This document shows, one piece after another, positions 1-11,101 of a stretch of 64,000 nucleotides of DNA. The translations under genes were made by a program, and so were the position numbers. Source of the stretch: Burkholderia lata (GTDB taxonomy: Bacteria; Pseudomonadota; Gammaproteobacteria; Burkholderiales; Burkholderiaceae). The notes below the pieces were generated by a model that saw nothing but the letters and a program-made list of their open reading frames with translations, searched no databases and was not told the origin of the DNA. The stretch is from positions 3,410,001 through 3,474,000 of the forward strand of contig NC_007510.1 in NCBI RefSeq assembly GCF_000012945.1. Direction: 5' to 3'. Within the stretch, counting starts at the first letter, position 1. Every line of letters starts with the position of its first letter.

Positions 1-675
1 CGCCGGTGACAGCGGCGCGATCTGCCGGATCGACCCGTCACCGAAGTATTCGATCTGCCCGTCGAGCACGAGCGGGACGGCCGGGAACACGAACGGAATC
101 GCCGACGACGCGAGCAGGTGCGACGCCGACAGGTCGACGAGCCGCGCGGTGCGCTGCGCGCGCCGCCATGCCTGGATCGGCTGGGCCGCCTGGTAGAACG
201 TGAGGTGCCGCCCGCTCGAATAGCTGAGCGCCGTCACCGAAAGCGCGTGCAGCAGGCGCGCCTCGAGCATCTGTTCGATCCGGTGGAAACTCAGCTCGCG
301 CTGCAGCAGGTGCGCGAGCGGCGCGTTGTCGAGCAACCCGCGCGGCGAGCGGCGGGCCGCCCAGCCGAAGGTCATCGCCGCGAGCCAGCGTGCGCCGGCG
401 GCCGCGATGCCGAGCCAGTCGGTGCGATACACGTAGTCGGCGCGCAGCGGCTCCCAGAATTCGAGCAGGCGCCGCACGCCGTGGGAAAAATCGTCTGCAT
501 GGCTCGCGATCGACGTCGCGTTGATCGCGCCGGCCGACGAGCCGCACACGACCGCGAACGGCAGCGTGTGCCGCTGCGGATCGGCCTCGCGCGCGATCTC
601 GGCCAGCGCCTTCAGCACGCCGACCTGATATGCGGCACGTGCGCCACCTCCCATCAGAACGAGCGCGAGCCGCAT
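1..675 (-). CDS. Patatin-like phospholipase (partial, runs off window start)
   Basis: The reading frame opens at an ATG at 675 and stays open to the first base of the window, so only the first 225 residues are seen. The N-terminus carries the glycine-rich oxyanion motif GGGARAAYQVG (residues 9-19) and the nucleophile elbow GSSAG (45-49, Ser47). A GDGS segment near residue 213 fits the Asp of the Ser-Asp dyad. These are hallmarks of patatin-family lipid acyl hydrolases. No signal peptide is visible, so a cytoplasmic or membrane-peripheral enzyme is likely. It starts 24 bases after the stop of phaM on the same strand, which suggests co-transcription. The substrate cannot be told from sequence. 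Confidence 0.85.
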   Translation of the reverse strand, partial: MRLALVLMGGGARAAYQVGVLKALAEIAREADPQRHTLPFAVVCGSSAGAINATSIASHADDFSHGVRRLLEFWEPLRADYVYRTDWLGIAAAGARWLAAMTFGWAARRSPRGLLDNAPLAHLLQRELSFHRIEQMLEARLLHALSVTALSYSSGRHLTFYQAAQPIQAWRRAQRTARLVDLSASHLLASSAIPFVFPAVPLVLDGQIEYFGDGSIRQIAPLSPA

Positions 676-699
676 GATCGACCTGCTACCTGCGCCGCG

Positions 700-1458
700 T
701 CACGTCGAGCGCTTCGGCGGACGGGTTTCGGGCGACGAAGCGGCTGCCGCGCGCGCCGCGGCCGAACCGGCCGCACCGGCCGACTTCGCGCGCTTCGTGG
801 CGGGCTTGCGCGGCGCGGCGGCGGCCGGTGCCGGCTTCGCCGCGGGCTCCGGCTCCGGCTGCGCCGCCGCGTCCGCCGGCGCAGCGCCCGGCGCGGCGGG
901 CTGCATGCCCGGCTGCGTCATCGCGAGGCTCGCGAGCTGGTTGAACTGCGACTGCAGCAGGTTCCACCAGCCGGAGGGATCGAAGGCCTGCTGCGCGGCG
1001 TCGCCCGCCGCCGCATCCGACGCGTCGGCATCCGGTGCCGGCGACGCGTCGCCCGACGCCTGTTTCGCCGCATGCGCGGCCGCGACGGCCGCTTCCTCGG
1101 CCGCCGACATCGAGCTCTGCGCGAACGCGCCGAACGCACGCAGCGTCGCGAGCGTCGCACGCTGCACCTCGAGCGCCTGGATCGCCGACTGCAGCATCCC
1201 GAGATTGAGCTTCAGCCACTGCTCGACGGCGCGCAGATCGGTGATCCGCTTGTCGAGCTCCTCGACGCTCGTGAGCGGCGCCATCATGTCGGACATGCTC
1301 GACAGCGACGGCGGCAGCCCTTGCGTGGCGCCCGGAAACGACGTCATCCCGCCGAACGGCGACATCCGCATCATGTCCCACATGCGGTCCATCATGTCGG
1401 CGGGCTTGAAGCCGGCAAAGCCGGCGAAAGGGTTGGAGCCGGAGGCATCGGTCGTCAT
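700..1458 (-). CDS. phaM: PhaM-type polyhydroxyalkanoate granule regulatory protein
   Basis: A 252-residue protein. The N-terminal half is rich in Met, Phe and Gly, followed by a helical section (about residues 75-125) with a conserved ELDKRITDLRAVEQWL stretch. The long C-terminal half is low in complexity (Ala, Pro, Asp), and the tail ends in clustered Lys/Arg with the pattern AAAPRKPATKRAK. This layout matches PhaM of Ralstonia, which binds PHA synthase and DNA and helps distribute PHA granules to daughter cells; the Lys/Arg-rich AlaPro tail is the DNA-binding element in that family. A longer frame continues upstream to 1629, but the ATG at 1458 gives the natural family N-terminus. It is followed by the patatin gene, which suggests an operon. 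Confidence 0.8.
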   Translation of the reverse strand: MTTDASGSNPFAGFAGFKPADMMDRMWDMMRMSPFGGMTSFPGATQGLPPSLSSMSDMMAPLTSVEELDKRITDLRAVEQWLKLNLGMLQSAIQALEVQRATLATLRAFGAFAQSSMSAAEEAAVAAAHAAKQASGDASPAPDADASDAAAGDAAQQAFDPSGWWNLLQSQFNQLASLAMTQPGMQPAAPGAAPADAAAQPEPEPAAKPAPAAAAPRKPATKRAKSAGAAGSAAARAAAASSPETRPPKRST

Positions 1459-1546
1459 ACGGGCGTCCTGGTTGACTGGGTGAGAACGAGGCGGCCGCCA
1501 TGCATCGCGCGAGCCGCGCCTGGATCGATCATAGCGCCAGCGCGTG

Positions 1547-2374
1547 TCAGAACGGCGCGTCGCCGGGGAACTCGGGCGGACGGCGCTCGCGCAGCGAGCG
1601 GATGCCTTCCTGCACGTCGGGCCCGGCAAACCCCATGAATTCGAGCGCGAGCGACGTATCGAAGGTCGGCCCGGCCGTGCGCAGCCAGTTGTTCAATGCG
1701 TACTTGGTCCAGCGGATCGCCGACTGCGAACCGTGCGCGAGCCGCTCGGCCACTTCGTAGGCCTTCGGCAGCAGGTCGGCCGGCTCGACCGCGAGCGATA
1801 CCAGCCCGATCCGCTCGGCCTCCTCGCCGCTCACCGGCTCGCACAGCATCAGGTAGTACTTCGCCTTCGCCATCCCGCACAGCAGCGGCCACACGATCGC
1901 CGCGTGGTCGCCTGCCGCGACGCCGAGCCGCGTGTGGCCGTCGATGATGCGTGCATCCTTCGCGGCGATCGAGATGTCCGCGAGCAGCCCGGCGACGAGC
2001 CCCGCGCCGACGGCCGGGCCATGCATCGCCGAGACGATCGGCTTGCTGCAGTTGATCACGTTGTAGACGAGGTCGCGCGCCTCGCGCCACACGCGGGCGC
2101 GCACGTCGAAGTCGTTCGCCATGTCCTCGACGAGCGCGAGATCGCCGCCCGCCGAGAAGCCCTTGCCTTCGCCACGGATCACCGCGACGCGCGTGTCGGG
2201 ATCGCGGTCGACGTCGCGCCAGATGTCGGCGAGCTCGCGATGCATGCGCGCGTTCGCGGTCGCGAGGCCGCTGCGGTTCGTGCCCTCGCCGCTCATCACG
2301 ATGTCGAGCACGCCATGATCGCGGCGCGTCACCTTCAGTGCTTCGTAACCGCCGTACGCGGCGAGATTGGCCAT
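1547..2374 (-). CDS. Enoyl-CoA hydratase/isomerase family protein
   Basis: A 275-residue crotonase-fold protein. The first oxyanion-hole segment [14 protein letters not shown] lies at about residues 70-83, and the second, [11 protein letters not shown], at about 118-128. The C-terminal trimerisation helices end in [14 protein letters not shown]. Family members hydrate or isomerise acyl-CoA thioesters. The start at 2374 is preceded by an AAGGAG-like site (GAGCAAGGAGC). It lies 137 bases downstream of the FAH-family gene on the same strand, with two hairpins between them, so the two may be differentially expressed parts of one transcript. The link with an FAH hydrolase and a divergent IclR regulator suggests an aromatic or branched acid catabolic route, but the substrate is not identifiable. 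Confidence 0.88.
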   Translation of the reverse strand: MANLAAYGGYEALKVTRRDHGVLDIVMSGEGTNRSGLATANARMHRELADIWRDVDRDPDTRVAVIRGEGKGFSAGGDLALVEDMANDFDVRARVWREARDLVYNVINCSKPIVSAMHGPAVGAGLVAGLLADISIAAKDARIIDGHTRLGVAAGDHAAIVWPLLCGMAKAKYYLMLCEPVSGEEAERIGLVSLAVEPADLLPKAYEVAERLAHGSQSAIRWTKYALNNWLRTAGPTFDTSLALEFMGFAGPDVQEGIRSLRERRPPEFPGDAPF

Positions 2375-2447
2375 GCGCTGCTCCTTGCTCGAGGCTCTCG
2401 CGCCCCTGAATCGAGTGTAGCCAAGCCCGCGCGGGCAAACATCAGGC

Positions 2448-2507
2448 GAAACCCGGCGCGCGGGCCGGGCCCGGGTTTCGCGAACGCGGAGCGCTACGCG
2501 CTCCGCG
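2448..2507 (-). promoter_or_regulatory. Two consecutive hairpins between FAH and enoyl-CoA hydratase genes
   Basis: Two strong inverted repeats lie in the 137-base gap. GAAACCCGG (2448-2456) pairs with CCGGGTTTC (2471-2479), and CGCGGAGCG (2485-2493) pairs with CGCTCCGCG (2499-2507). Neither is followed by a clean T run on the minus strand, so they may be RNA-stabilising, attenuating or rho-associated structures rather than textbook terminators. Confidence 0.55.
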
Positions 2508-2511
2508 TGAC

Positions 2512-3504
2512 TTACGCCGCGCCGTCCGGCGGGGCGACCGACTGCTCGATCGCACCGAAGATCGACTTGCCGGCCGTGTCGAACATCTCGATGCGCACGG
2601 TATCGCCGTAGCGCATGAATTCGGTCTGCGGCGCACCGTGCTCGATCGTCTCGAGGCAGCGCTTCTCGGCGATGCAGCAATAGCCGCGCTTCGCGTCCTT
2701 GTTCGACACCGTGCCCGAGCCGACGATCGAGCCGGCGCGCAGGTTGCGCGTCTTCGCCGCATGCGCGACCAGCTGGCCGAAGTGGAACACCATGTCGGTG
2801 CCCGCATCGGGCTGGCCGACCTTCTTGCCGTTCCAGTGGACGATCATCGGCCGGTGCACGCGGCCTTCGCGCCATTCGTCGCCGAGCTCGTCGGGCGTCA
2901 CGGCGACCGGCGCGAACGCGGTAGCCGGCTTGCTCTGGAAGAAGCCAAAGCCCTTCGCGAGCTCGGCCGGAATCAGGTTGCGCAGCGACACGTCGTTCAC
3001 GAGCGTGACGAGCCGCACGGCCTTCAGCGCTTCGTCGGGCGTCGCGCTCATCCGCACGTCGCCGGTGATCACCGCGACTTCCGCCTCGAAATCGACGCCC
3101 CATTCCTCGGACGGGCACACGACGTCGTCGCGGGCCCCGAGAAAATCGTCGCTGCCGCCCTGGTACATCAGCGGGTCGGTCCAGAATTCGGGCGGCATCT
3201 CCGCGCCGCGCGCGCGGCGCACGAGCTCGACGTGGTTCACGTACGCGGAGCCGTCGGCCCACTGGAACGCTCGCGGCAGCGGCGCCATGCAGTTGGCCGG
3301 ATCGAACGTGAAGGCATTGCGCGCGCGGCCGTGGTTCAGCGCGTCGTACAGGTCGCGCAGCTGCGGCGCGTAGAACGCCCAGTCGTCGAGGACGCGCTGC
3401 AGCGTCGGCGCGATCGCGTCGGCGATCGCCGCGGTGTGCAGGTCGCGCGACACGACGATCAGCTGGCCGTCGCGCGTGCCGTCCTTCAGCGAAGCAAGTT
3501 TCAT
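2512..3504 (-). CDS. Fumarylacetoacetate hydrolase family protein
   Basis: A 330-residue protein beginning [13 protein letters not shown]. The FAH catalytic core follows a substrate-cap N-terminus. The acidic metal-binding residues are visible in [10 protein letters not shown] (about residue 140) and in LVNDVSLRN (about residue 172); a GSGTVSN segment near 260 is also typical. Family members cleave C-C bonds of beta-diketo acids or hydrate/decarboxylate catabolic intermediates with a divalent metal. It is the first gene of a minus-strand unit that continues into an enoyl-CoA hydratase, and it is divergent from an IclR regulator that probably controls it. The AAGGGG just upstream on the minus strand is not well placed, so the exact start is slightly uncertain. 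Confidence 0.9.
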   Translation of the reverse strand: MKLASLKDGTRDGQLIVVSRDLHTAAIADAIAPTLQRVLDDWAFYAPQLRDLYDALNHGRARNAFTFDPANCMAPLPRAFQWADGSAYVNHVELVRRARGAEMPPEFWTDPLMYQGGSDDFLGARDDVVCPSEEWGVDFEAEVAVITGDVRMSATPDEALKAVRLVTLVNDVSLRNLIPAELAKGFGFFQSKPATAFAPVAVTPDELGDEWREGRVHRPMIVHWNGKKVGQPDAGTDMVFHFGQLVAHAAKTRNLRAGSIVGSGTVSNKDAKRGYCCIAEKRCLETIEHGAPQTEFMRYGDTVRIEMFDTAGKSIFGAIEQSVAPPDGAA

Positions 3505-3659
3505 AAGGGGACTCTGGCGTTGTAGTGACGATGGAGGGAATCTATTTTACGATGGTGAATCCCTGCGGCGCGCCGCGATTGTGCGCGCCGTTTTCGCCCC
3601 GATTTTTCGGCCCGGTTTTTCAGCCCGACTTCTACCGCCTTTTCGCGCACCTGCCGCCC

Positions 3660-4526
3660 ATGCCTGCCAGCCCGCTTCCCGACGACGATCTCGCCGACTC
3701 CGACACCGACGACGCCGCTTCCGGCGAGCACGGCGAGAAGGTCCGTTCCGGCATCCAGTCGATCGAGGTCGGCTTCCGCCTGCTCGACGTGCTGACGAGC
3801 GAGCCGCGCGCGATGATGCTGCGCGACCTCGCGCAGCGCGCGGGCATGAGTCCTGCGAAGGCGCACCGCTACCTGGTCAGCTTCTCGCGGCTCGGCGTGG
3901 TGTCGCAGGATCCCGTCTCGGGCCGCTACGAGCTCGGCGGCTTCGCGCTGCAGATGGGGCTTGCGCGGCTCGCGCGCGTCGACGGCGTGAAGCTCGCGCG
4001 GATCGCGCTGACCGAATTCCGCGACCGCCTCGACCAGACGGTCGGCATCGCCGTGTGGGGCAACCAGGGGCCGACGATCGTCCACTGGATGGAATCGAGC
4101 CACCCGGCGAAGGCGTCGCTGAAGCTCGGCGACGTGATGCCGCTGCTCGGCTCCGCGACGGGGCTGCTGTTCGCCGCGTACCTGCCGCGCAGCAAGACCG
4201 CCGCGATGCTCGAGCGCGAACTCGCCGATACGCGCCGCTCGCCGCACCACGGCGGCCCGCGCACGCTCGACGAGGTCGACGCGGTGCTCGCCGACGTGCG
4301 CCGGCACGAGGCCGCGCGCGTCGAGGGGATGCTGCTGCCGACGATCCACGCGTTCTGCATGCCCGTGTTCGATGCGGTCGGCGAACTCGCGCTCGCGATC
4401 GTCGCGCTCGGCCAGGAAGGCTCGTTCGACATTGCATGGGGCGGCGAGATCGACACCGCGCTGCGCGCATGCGCGCAGAAACTGTCTTACGAACTCGGCT
4501 ATAGTCCCGACGCGCGCGACGCCTGA
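3660..4526 (+). CDS. IclR family transcriptional regulator
   Basis: A 288-residue protein with an acidic N-terminal tail, a winged helix-turn-helix from about residue 36 to 95 (GIQSIEVGFRLLDVL, then MLRDLAQRAGMSPAKAHRYL), and a C-terminal IclR effector domain from about 110 to 280. The frame remains open upstream to 3525, but the ATG at 3660 gives an ordinary family length and leaves room for a promoter in the divergent spacer. Divergent arrangement with the FAH/enoyl-CoA hydratase genes suggests it regulates them in response to a small aromatic or carboxylic acid; this is inference. An interrupted repeat, AGGGA near 3535 and TCCCT near 3560, is a possible but unproven operator. Confidence 0.9.
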   Translation: MPASPLPDDDLADSDTDDAASGEHGEKVRSGIQSIEVGFRLLDVLTSEPRAMMLRDLAQRAGMSPAKAHRYLVSFSRLGVVSQDPVSGRYELGGFALQMGLARLARVDGVKLARIALTEFRDRLDQTVGIAVWGNQGPTIVHWMESSHPAKASLKLGDVMPLLGSATGLLFAAYLPRSKTAAMLERELADTRRSPHHGGPRTLDEVDAVLADVRRHEAARVEGMLLPTIHAFCMPVFDAVGELALAIVALGQEGSFDIAWGGEIDTALRACAQKLSYELGYSPDARDA

Positions 4527-4640
4527 CGCATCCGGTACCCACCCCGTCACGCAGCGCGAACGCGCGGCGCATTCGACAGTCCGATTCCTGTGGCGCGCGC
4601 GGCGCGCCCGACGTCATGCGAACGCCCCGATCCTGTTCCG

Positions 4641-5921
4641 ATGCCCATGCAGCCTGCCGACACCCGCCCGAGTCACGCTTTGCCCCGCCACTGGCTGCGC
4701 GTGGGCATTGCGCTCGTCGTCGTGCTGGTGCTGCACGCGCTCGCCGCGTTCTGGCTGATGCGCAACCGCGAAGCGTTCACGCCGCCCCCACCCGCCGAAA
4801 TCCCCGTGCAGATCGAGCTGCTGAAGCCGCAACCGATCGAGCGCCAGCCCGCGCCGCCTGCGCCGAAGCCGGTCGAGCAGCCGGCCGCGCCCGCCCCGGC
4901 GGCCCCGAAGGCCGCCGCACCGAAACCCGCGCCTGAGCCGGTCCTCACGTCGACGCAAACGGCCGAACACGGCGAGCCGCCGGCCGCCGCGTCCGCGGCG
5001 AGTGGCGTACCGGGCGCATCGGGCGCACATGCCGCGTCGGCTGCCGGCGCTGCCAGCGCCGCAACGCCGGGCCCCGCGACGAACGGCGTGAAGTTCAGCG
5101 CGCCGCCGTCCGGCGACCTGCAGTACGACACGTTCTACAACGGCATGCAGAACATGATCGGCACGATCCGCTGGCGCACCGACGGGCACACCTACGACCT
5201 GTCGGTGTCGATGCCCGTGCCGTTCGTCGGCCCGTTCACCTACCGCAGCGAAGGCCGCATCGACGCGTTCGGCGTCGCGCCCGACCGCTACGTCGAGAAG
5301 CGCGGCAAACGGCCGGAAGACATCGCGATCTTCAACCGCGAGATCCGGCAGGTCGTGTTCACGCGCACGCCGAACAACGCGCCGCTGCCCGACGGCGTGC
5401 AGGACCGCTTCAGCATGCTGATGCAGTTGTCGGGGCTCGTGCGCGGCAATCCGTCGGCGTACAAGCCGGGCGTCACGCAGCAGTTCTTCGTGATCGACAA
5501 CAACAGCGGCGAGACCTGGCCGATCACCGTGATCGGCGACGAGCAGGTGCAGACGCAGGCCGGCATCATCGGTGCGCGGCACTTCATGCGCCTGCCGCGG
5601 CGCGACGGCGATACGCGCCGCATCGACATGTGGCTCGCGCCGTCGCTCGGCTGGCTGCCCGCGCGGCTCGTGCAGTCCGAACCGAACGGCGCGCAGATCG
5701 AGCTGTTGTGGCATGGCCGGCTCGCGGCGCCGGACGCGCCTTCCGATGAAGAACCGGCAGGCGGCGCAACGCATGCGCCCGCCGGTGCACCGACGCCTGA
5801 TGCATCGGGCGCTCCCGCCGCGGAACCGGCACAACCCGCGCCGCCGGCCACCGTGCAACCGCCGGCACAACCGGCTGCACCGCCCACGCCTTCGCCTGTC
5901 ACATCGCCTGTCACACAGTGA
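4641..5921 (+). CDS. DUF3108 domain-containing membrane-anchored protein
   Basis: A 426-residue protein with one N-terminal transmembrane segment (about residues 20-40, VGIALVVVLVLHALAAFWL). A long Pro/Ala-rich linker (about 50-150) follows, then a folded periplasmic domain from about 155 to 355 (LQYDTFYNGMQNMIGTIRW at its start) that fits DUF3108. The C-terminal tail is again rich in Pro and Ala. The proline-rich linker after a single membrane span recalls TonB-like periplasm-spanning proteins, but there is no TonB C-terminal domain. The start at 4641 was chosen because it gives a normal positive-inside N-terminus before the membrane span. Function is unknown. Confidence 0.75.
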   Translation: MPMQPADTRPSHALPRHWLRVGIALVVVLVLHALAAFWLMRNREAFTPPPPAEIPVQIELLKPQPIERQPAPPAPKPVEQPAAPAPAAPKAAAPKPAPEPVLTSTQTAEHGEPPAAASAASGVPGASGAHAASAAGAASAATPGPATNGVKFSAPPSGDLQYDTFYNGMQNMIGTIRWRTDGHTYDLSVSMPVPFVGPFTYRSEGRIDAFGVAPDRYVEKRGKRPEDIAIFNREIRQVVFTRTPNNAPLPDGVQDRFSMLMQLSGLVRGNPSAYKPGVTQQFFVIDNNSGETWPITVIGDEQVQTQAGIIGARHFMRLPRRDGDTRRIDMWLAPSLGWLPARLVQSEPNGAQIELLWHGRLAAPDAPSDEEPAGGATHAPAGAPTPDASGAPAAEPAQPAPPATVQPPAQPAAPPTPSPVTSPVTQ

Positions 5922-6175
5922 ACTCACGTGCGCATGCACGCGATTCGGCAATTTCGACCGATTACAGATTTCCGTGAAATGGCCGATGACACTCTTTAAC
6001 AACTATTTCAGTCCACCGGCAGACAATGGGAAACGTTTCATAGACATCGGCTTCTAACCGATACACCCCATGCAGACGGGAACGGGGTGTGCAGCGCAAG
6101 CCCCTTGAAACCGGCAAGGCTCGCCCCACCTAGGGGACAACAAGGCCAGATGCCACTGCGAAGAGGAGTGCCGCC

Positions 6176-6433
6176 ATGCAAATGATCTACAACAGCCCCA
6201 ACTACTGCGTCGTCGAATTCGCGCCGCAGGCCGGCCACCACCTGATGAATGCCGGCGGATATGAAATCGTCGACAAGAACGCGCAGCGCGAAATCTTCAT
6301 CGACGGCGAACTTGCCGAACGATTCCGCGCGCACGTGAAACAGTTGATCGAGGATGAGCCATCGCTCGACGAGGTCGACGAATTCCTCGGACAATTCGAC
6401 AGCCTGATGATGATGCCCGTCGTACTGCACTGA
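6176..6433 (+). CDS. DUF3567 family small acidic protein
   Basis: An 85-residue protein, MQMIYNSPNYCVVEF at the N-terminus and a Met/Val-rich C-terminus (DSLMMMPVVLH). It matches the short beta-proteobacterial DUF3567 family, which has no assigned function. GAGGAG ends eight bases before the ATG, a strong ribosome-binding site. The upstream 250 bases (5922-6175) are AT-richer than the surroundings and hold no gene; this is probably its promoter region. An intrinsic terminator follows at 6511, so it is probably monocistronic. Confidence 0.85.
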   Translation: MQMIYNSPNYCVVEFAPQAGHHLMNAGGYEIVDKNAQREIFIDGELAERFRAHVKQLIEDEPSLDEVDEFLGQFDSLMMMPVVLH

Positions 6434-6510
6434 CGACCCGCGGCCCGGCGCCTCGTGCGGCCGGGCCATTCGCCGCGCATCGACGCGGCGCCGCGAGCAC
6501 TCCGATCATG

Positions 6511-6539
6511 CCCCCGCCCGGTTCGCCGGCGGGGGTTTT
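6511..6539 (+). terminator. Intrinsic terminator after the DUF3567 gene
   Basis: CCCCCGCC (6511-6518) pairs with GGCGGGGG (6528-6535), directly followed by TTTT. It separates the DUF3567 gene from metH. Confidence 0.85.
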
Positions 6540-6634
6540 CATTTGGCGGCCCGGCCGGCGCGGCGCAAGGCCGGGCGGTGCCCATGCGCACCGGCTACAA
6601 TGACGGCTTTCCCGTCTTCGCCGGTCTTTCGCCC

Positions 6635-7702
6635 ATGTCTGCGACTCCTCTCGCCGCTTCCGTCCCGCTCGACGCGCCCTACACGCGCGGCGCCGCTCTG
6701 CCTGCGCTGCTGAAATCGCGCATCCTGATCCTCGACGGCGCGATGGGCACGATGATCCAGCGCTACAAGCTCGACGAAGCCGCGTATCGCGGCGAGCGCT
6801 TCAAGGATTTCCCGCGCGACATCAAGGGCAACAACGAGTTGCTGTCGATCACGCAGCCGCAGATCATCCGCGAGATCCACGACCAGTACTTCGCGGCCGG
6901 CGCCGACATCGTCGAGACCAACACGTTCGGCGCGACGACCGTCGCGCAATCCGACTACGAGATGGAAGATCTCGTCGTCGAGATGAACATCGAATCGGCG
7001 AAGCTCGCGCGCGAAGCGGCCGAGAAATACGCGACGCCGGAAAAGCCGCGCTTCGTCGCGGGCGCGATCGGGCCGACGCCGAAGACGGCCAGCATCTCGC
7101 CGGACGTCAACGACCCGGGCGCACGCAACGTCACGTTCGACGAGCTGCGCGCGTCGTACTACCAGCAGGCGAAGGCGCTGCTCGACGGCGGCGTCGACCT
7201 GTTCCTCGTCGAGACGATCTTCGACACGCTGAACGCGAAGGCCGCACTGTTCGCGCTCGACGAGCTGTTCGAAGACACCGGCGAGCGCCTGCCGATCATG
7301 ATCTCGGGCACCGTCACCGATGCGTCGGGCCGGATTTTGTCGGGCCAGACGGTCGAGGCGTTCTGGAATTCGCTGCGTCATGCGAAGCCGCTCACGTTCG
7401 GCCTGAACTGCGCGCTCGGCGCGGCGCTGATGCGCCCGTACATCGCCGAGCTCGCGAAGCTGTGCGACACGTACGTGTCGTGCTACCCGAACGCGGGCCT
7501 GCCGAACCCGATGGCCGAGACGGGCTTCGACGAGACGCCGGACGTCACGTCGGGCCTCCTGAAGGAATTCGCGCAAGCCGGGCTCGTGAACCTCGCGGGC
7601 GGCTGCTGCGGCACGACGCCCGAACACATCGCCGAGATCGCGAAGGCGCTCGCCGACGTGAAGCCGCGCCGCTGGCCGAACCAGTACAGCGACAACGCCT
7701 GA
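6635..7702 (+). CDS. metH: Methionine synthase, homocysteine S-methyltransferase module (split MetH, part 1)
   Basis: A 355-residue protein equal to the N-terminal module of cobalamin-dependent methionine synthase. It binds homocysteine through a zinc site whose cysteines are visible in GLNCALGA and in [10 protein letters not shown] near the C-terminus. The N-terminal [20 protein letters not shown] is typical of MetH. It ends where the linker to the folate module would be, and a second gene starts 42 bases downstream with exactly the missing modules. The upstream frame stays open to 6455, but the ATG at 6635 fits the family N-terminus. No cobalamin riboswitch was recognised upstream. The lack of decay in either half indicates a stable split gene rather than a frameshift. 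Confidence 0.93.
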   Translation: MSATPLAASVPLDAPYTRGAALPALLKSRILILDGAMGTMIQRYKLDEAAYRGERFKDFPRDIKGNNELLSITQPQIIREIHDQYFAAGADIVETNTFGATTVAQSDYEMEDLVVEMNIESAKLAREAAEKYATPEKPRFVAGAIGPTPKTASISPDVNDPGARNVTFDELRASYYQQAKALLDGGVDLFLVETIFDTLNAKAALFALDELFEDTGERLPIMISGTVTDASGRILSGQTVEAFWNSLRHAKPLTFGLNCALGAALMRPYIAELAKLCDTYVSCYPNAGLPNPMAETGFDETPDVTSGLLKEFAQAGLVNLAGGCCGTTPEHIAEIAKALADVKPRRWPNQYSDNA

Positions 7703-7744
7703 CCCGACCGCCCCACGTCCTTCATCACCAGAATCCGCACCGCC

Positions 7745-10462
<2,718 letters not shown>

Positions 10463-10510
10463 TCGGCCCTTCGACGGGCGCGCAGCCGCCCGCTATTGTC
10501 AGACAAAAGA

Positions 10511-10537
10511 AAAAGCCCGCTCGGAAGCGGGCTTTTT
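10511..10537. terminator. Bidirectional intrinsic terminator between metH and DUF1840 gene
   Basis: AAAAGCCCGCT and AGCGGGCTTTTT form a stem flanked by A and T runs on either side, so it can terminate both the plus-strand metH and the convergent minus-strand DUF1840 gene. Confidence 0.92.
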
Positions 10538-10577
10538 CCTACCTTTCGATCCTTTCGGACCGGCCGGGCAAGCAGGC

Positions 10578-10901
10578 TCAGAAGCCCCAGTGCACGTCGG
10601 CTTCGCCGGCTTTCGCTTCGCGCAGCATCGTGAGGAAGGGGGCGACGCGCTGTGCCAGGCTCGGCGGCACTTCGTGGTGCGCGTGGTCGGCTTCATCTTC
10701 GTGGAAATGGCCGGCGTGCTCGGCGCGTTCCTGCTTCGCCTGCGCAACGGCGCCTTCCAGCTTGGCGATCGCGTGGTCCAGCTCATCGTGCGTAATCACA
10801 CCGCGCTCGCCCAGCTGCTTGCCGACGAGACCCAGCACATACACGGCGAAATCCTTCAGCACGTCGAGATCCTGTGCCGCCTTGCTCTTGAACGTAATCA
10901 T
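10578..10901 (-). CDS. DUF1840 domain-containing protein
   Basis: A 107-residue protein starting MITFKSKAAQDLDVL. It has helix-forming segments, a His/Glu-rich centre (HAGHFHEDEADHAHHE), and ends EAGEADVHWGF-like, as in the DUF1840 family of beta-proteobacteria. The cluster of His and acidic residues suggests metal contact, but no function is established. AAGGGAATTGTC precedes the start and gives a fair ribosome-binding site. It is convergent with metH across a bidirectional terminator and divergent from argS. Confidence 0.85.
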   Translation of the reverse strand: MITFKSKAAQDLDVLKDFAVYVLGLVGKQLGERGVITHDELDHAIAKLEGAVAQAKQERAEHAGHFHEDEADHAHHEVPPSLAQRVAPFLTMLREAKAGEADVHWGF

Positions 10902-11101
10902 GACAATTCCCTTTTCATCTTGTTGTGCCTGCGCGGCGCGGTTGGGGAACGCCGGCAGACCGGCGTCCGGCCTCGCGGACGCGGGCCGCCTGAGCGGCAT
11001 ATTAGCACCTGTTAAAATTCTGCGATCCCTGAAACGCGCGCTTAAAAAGCGCGCCGGCGGGCCGGCGTTTCCGGCCGCCACCAACGAAGCCTTCTACCAG
11101 C

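Noticed and set aside
1544..2611. Plus-strand open frame opposite the enoyl-CoA hydratase and FAH genes
   Set aside because: The minus-strand genes have full family motifs; the plus frame is His/Arg-rich and motif-free.
5922..6175. Small RNA gene before DUF3567
   Set aside because: The segment is AT-richer than its surroundings but shows no stable fold followed by a T run, so I treat it as the promoter region only.
6440..6634. Cobalamin or SAM riboswitch before metH
   Set aside because: No B12-box or SAM-box conserved segments were found; the only structure is the terminator of the preceding gene.
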